Assembly (NCBI RefSeq): GCF_024345535.1
Contig: NZ_JAGQBH010000002.1
Span: forward strand, 372,001 to 436,000
Reading direction: 5' to 3'
DNA from: Cyanobium sp. N.Huapi 1H5
GTDB lineage: Bacteria > Cyanobacteriota > Cyanobacteriia > PCC-6307 > Cyanobiaceae
DNA length: 64,000 bases
Shown here: positions 63,951 to 64,000 of the stretch, piece after piece
How positions within the stretch are numbered: the first letter of the stretch is position 1
How the letters are laid out: each line of letters begins with the position of its first letter
Position numbers and translations under genes: made by a program
The notes under the pieces: generated by a model
The model's database searches: none
What the model saw: only the letters and a program-made list of their open reading frames with translations
Told to the model about the DNA's origin: nothing

Positions 63951-64000
63951 GTGAAAGAAGCTCCACCCATCATCAGACGCCTGAAGCCGAAGGTGCAGGC
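63951..64000 (+). CDS. Start of a further gene, truncated by the window end
   Basis: A GTG six bases after the export gene's stop opens an uninterrupted frame to the end of the window, beginning with a basic stretch (K-E-A-P-P-I-I-R-R-L-K-P-K). The position and basic N-terminus suit a chain-length/tyrosine-kinase type membrane protein, but 16 codons are too few to identify it. Confidence 0.35.
   Translation, partial: MKEAPPIIRRLKPKVQ

Overview
The window is a gene-dense, high-GC cyanobacterial chromosome segment. The gene set (psbA, a cyanobacterial NDH-1 ndhD, solanesyl diphosphate synthase, menD/menB, DUF760, DUF3122, DUF4336 and DUF1350 families), the compact spacing with many 1-4 base overlaps, GCGATCGC (HIP1-type) octamers (e.g. 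9113, 12208, 13090, 23526) and the picocyanobacterial form of the D1 N-terminus point to a Cyanobium/Synechococcus-type picocyanobacterium. This assignment is an inference; no database search was possible.

Layout. 0-1 kb: three tiny overlapping envelope genes and tRNA-Pro(GGG) with a clear terminator. 1-21 kb: housekeeping, including a DEDDh exonuclease, PrxQ-type peroxiredoxin, acetyl-CoA synthetase, a TspO-like protein, HAD phosphatase, solanesyl diphosphate synthase, glutamate racemase, AMIN amidase, nitrilase, ComB-like phosphatase, UbiD decarboxylase, Rrf2 regulator, UbiG-like methyltransferase, GT2, aroA, MnmC-type methyltransferase, glmU, and a VOC protein plus a second TspO. 21-28 kb: redox block (VTT-domain/FAD oxidoreductase fusion, NDH-2-like enzyme, a flavin monooxygenase-like gene) and an AmiF-type formamidase preceded by a perfect palindrome and a Fur-like box. 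28-40 kb: M3 peptidase, ndhD, thrB, glk, thrS, TM2 protein, GH104 muramidase, trpS and small lineage genes. 40-47 kb: DUF697 protein, psbA (D1:1 type), and a manganese-type ABC transporter (mntCAB) directly downstream, then DUF4336. 47-50.5 kb: lepB, and menD-menB of the phylloquinone pathway.

50.5-60.3 kb is a dense signalling island: a GAF-degenerate GGDEF protein, a membrane hybrid histidine kinase, a PAS protein plus a hybrid kinase split by an in-frame TAG codon, a STAS antagonist, a response-regulator/PP2C phosphatase, an HNOBA-containing hybrid kinase with a terminal Hpt domain, and an H-NOX haem sensor. The H-NOX, HNOBA kinase and receiver-phosphatase lie head to tail on the minus strand, with the STAS gene convergent to them, suggesting a gas/redox signal feeding a phosphorelay that ends in partner switching. 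The H-NOX has tyrosine where the family has its proximal haem-ligand histidine (residue 105); this is the most unusual single observation in the window.

60.3-64 kb is a polysaccharide region of visibly lower GC (pyruvyltransferase, GT8, Wza-like export protein and the start of a further gene), probably the edge of a capsule/exopolysaccharide locus. No insertion sequence, CRISPR array or rRNA operon was seen.
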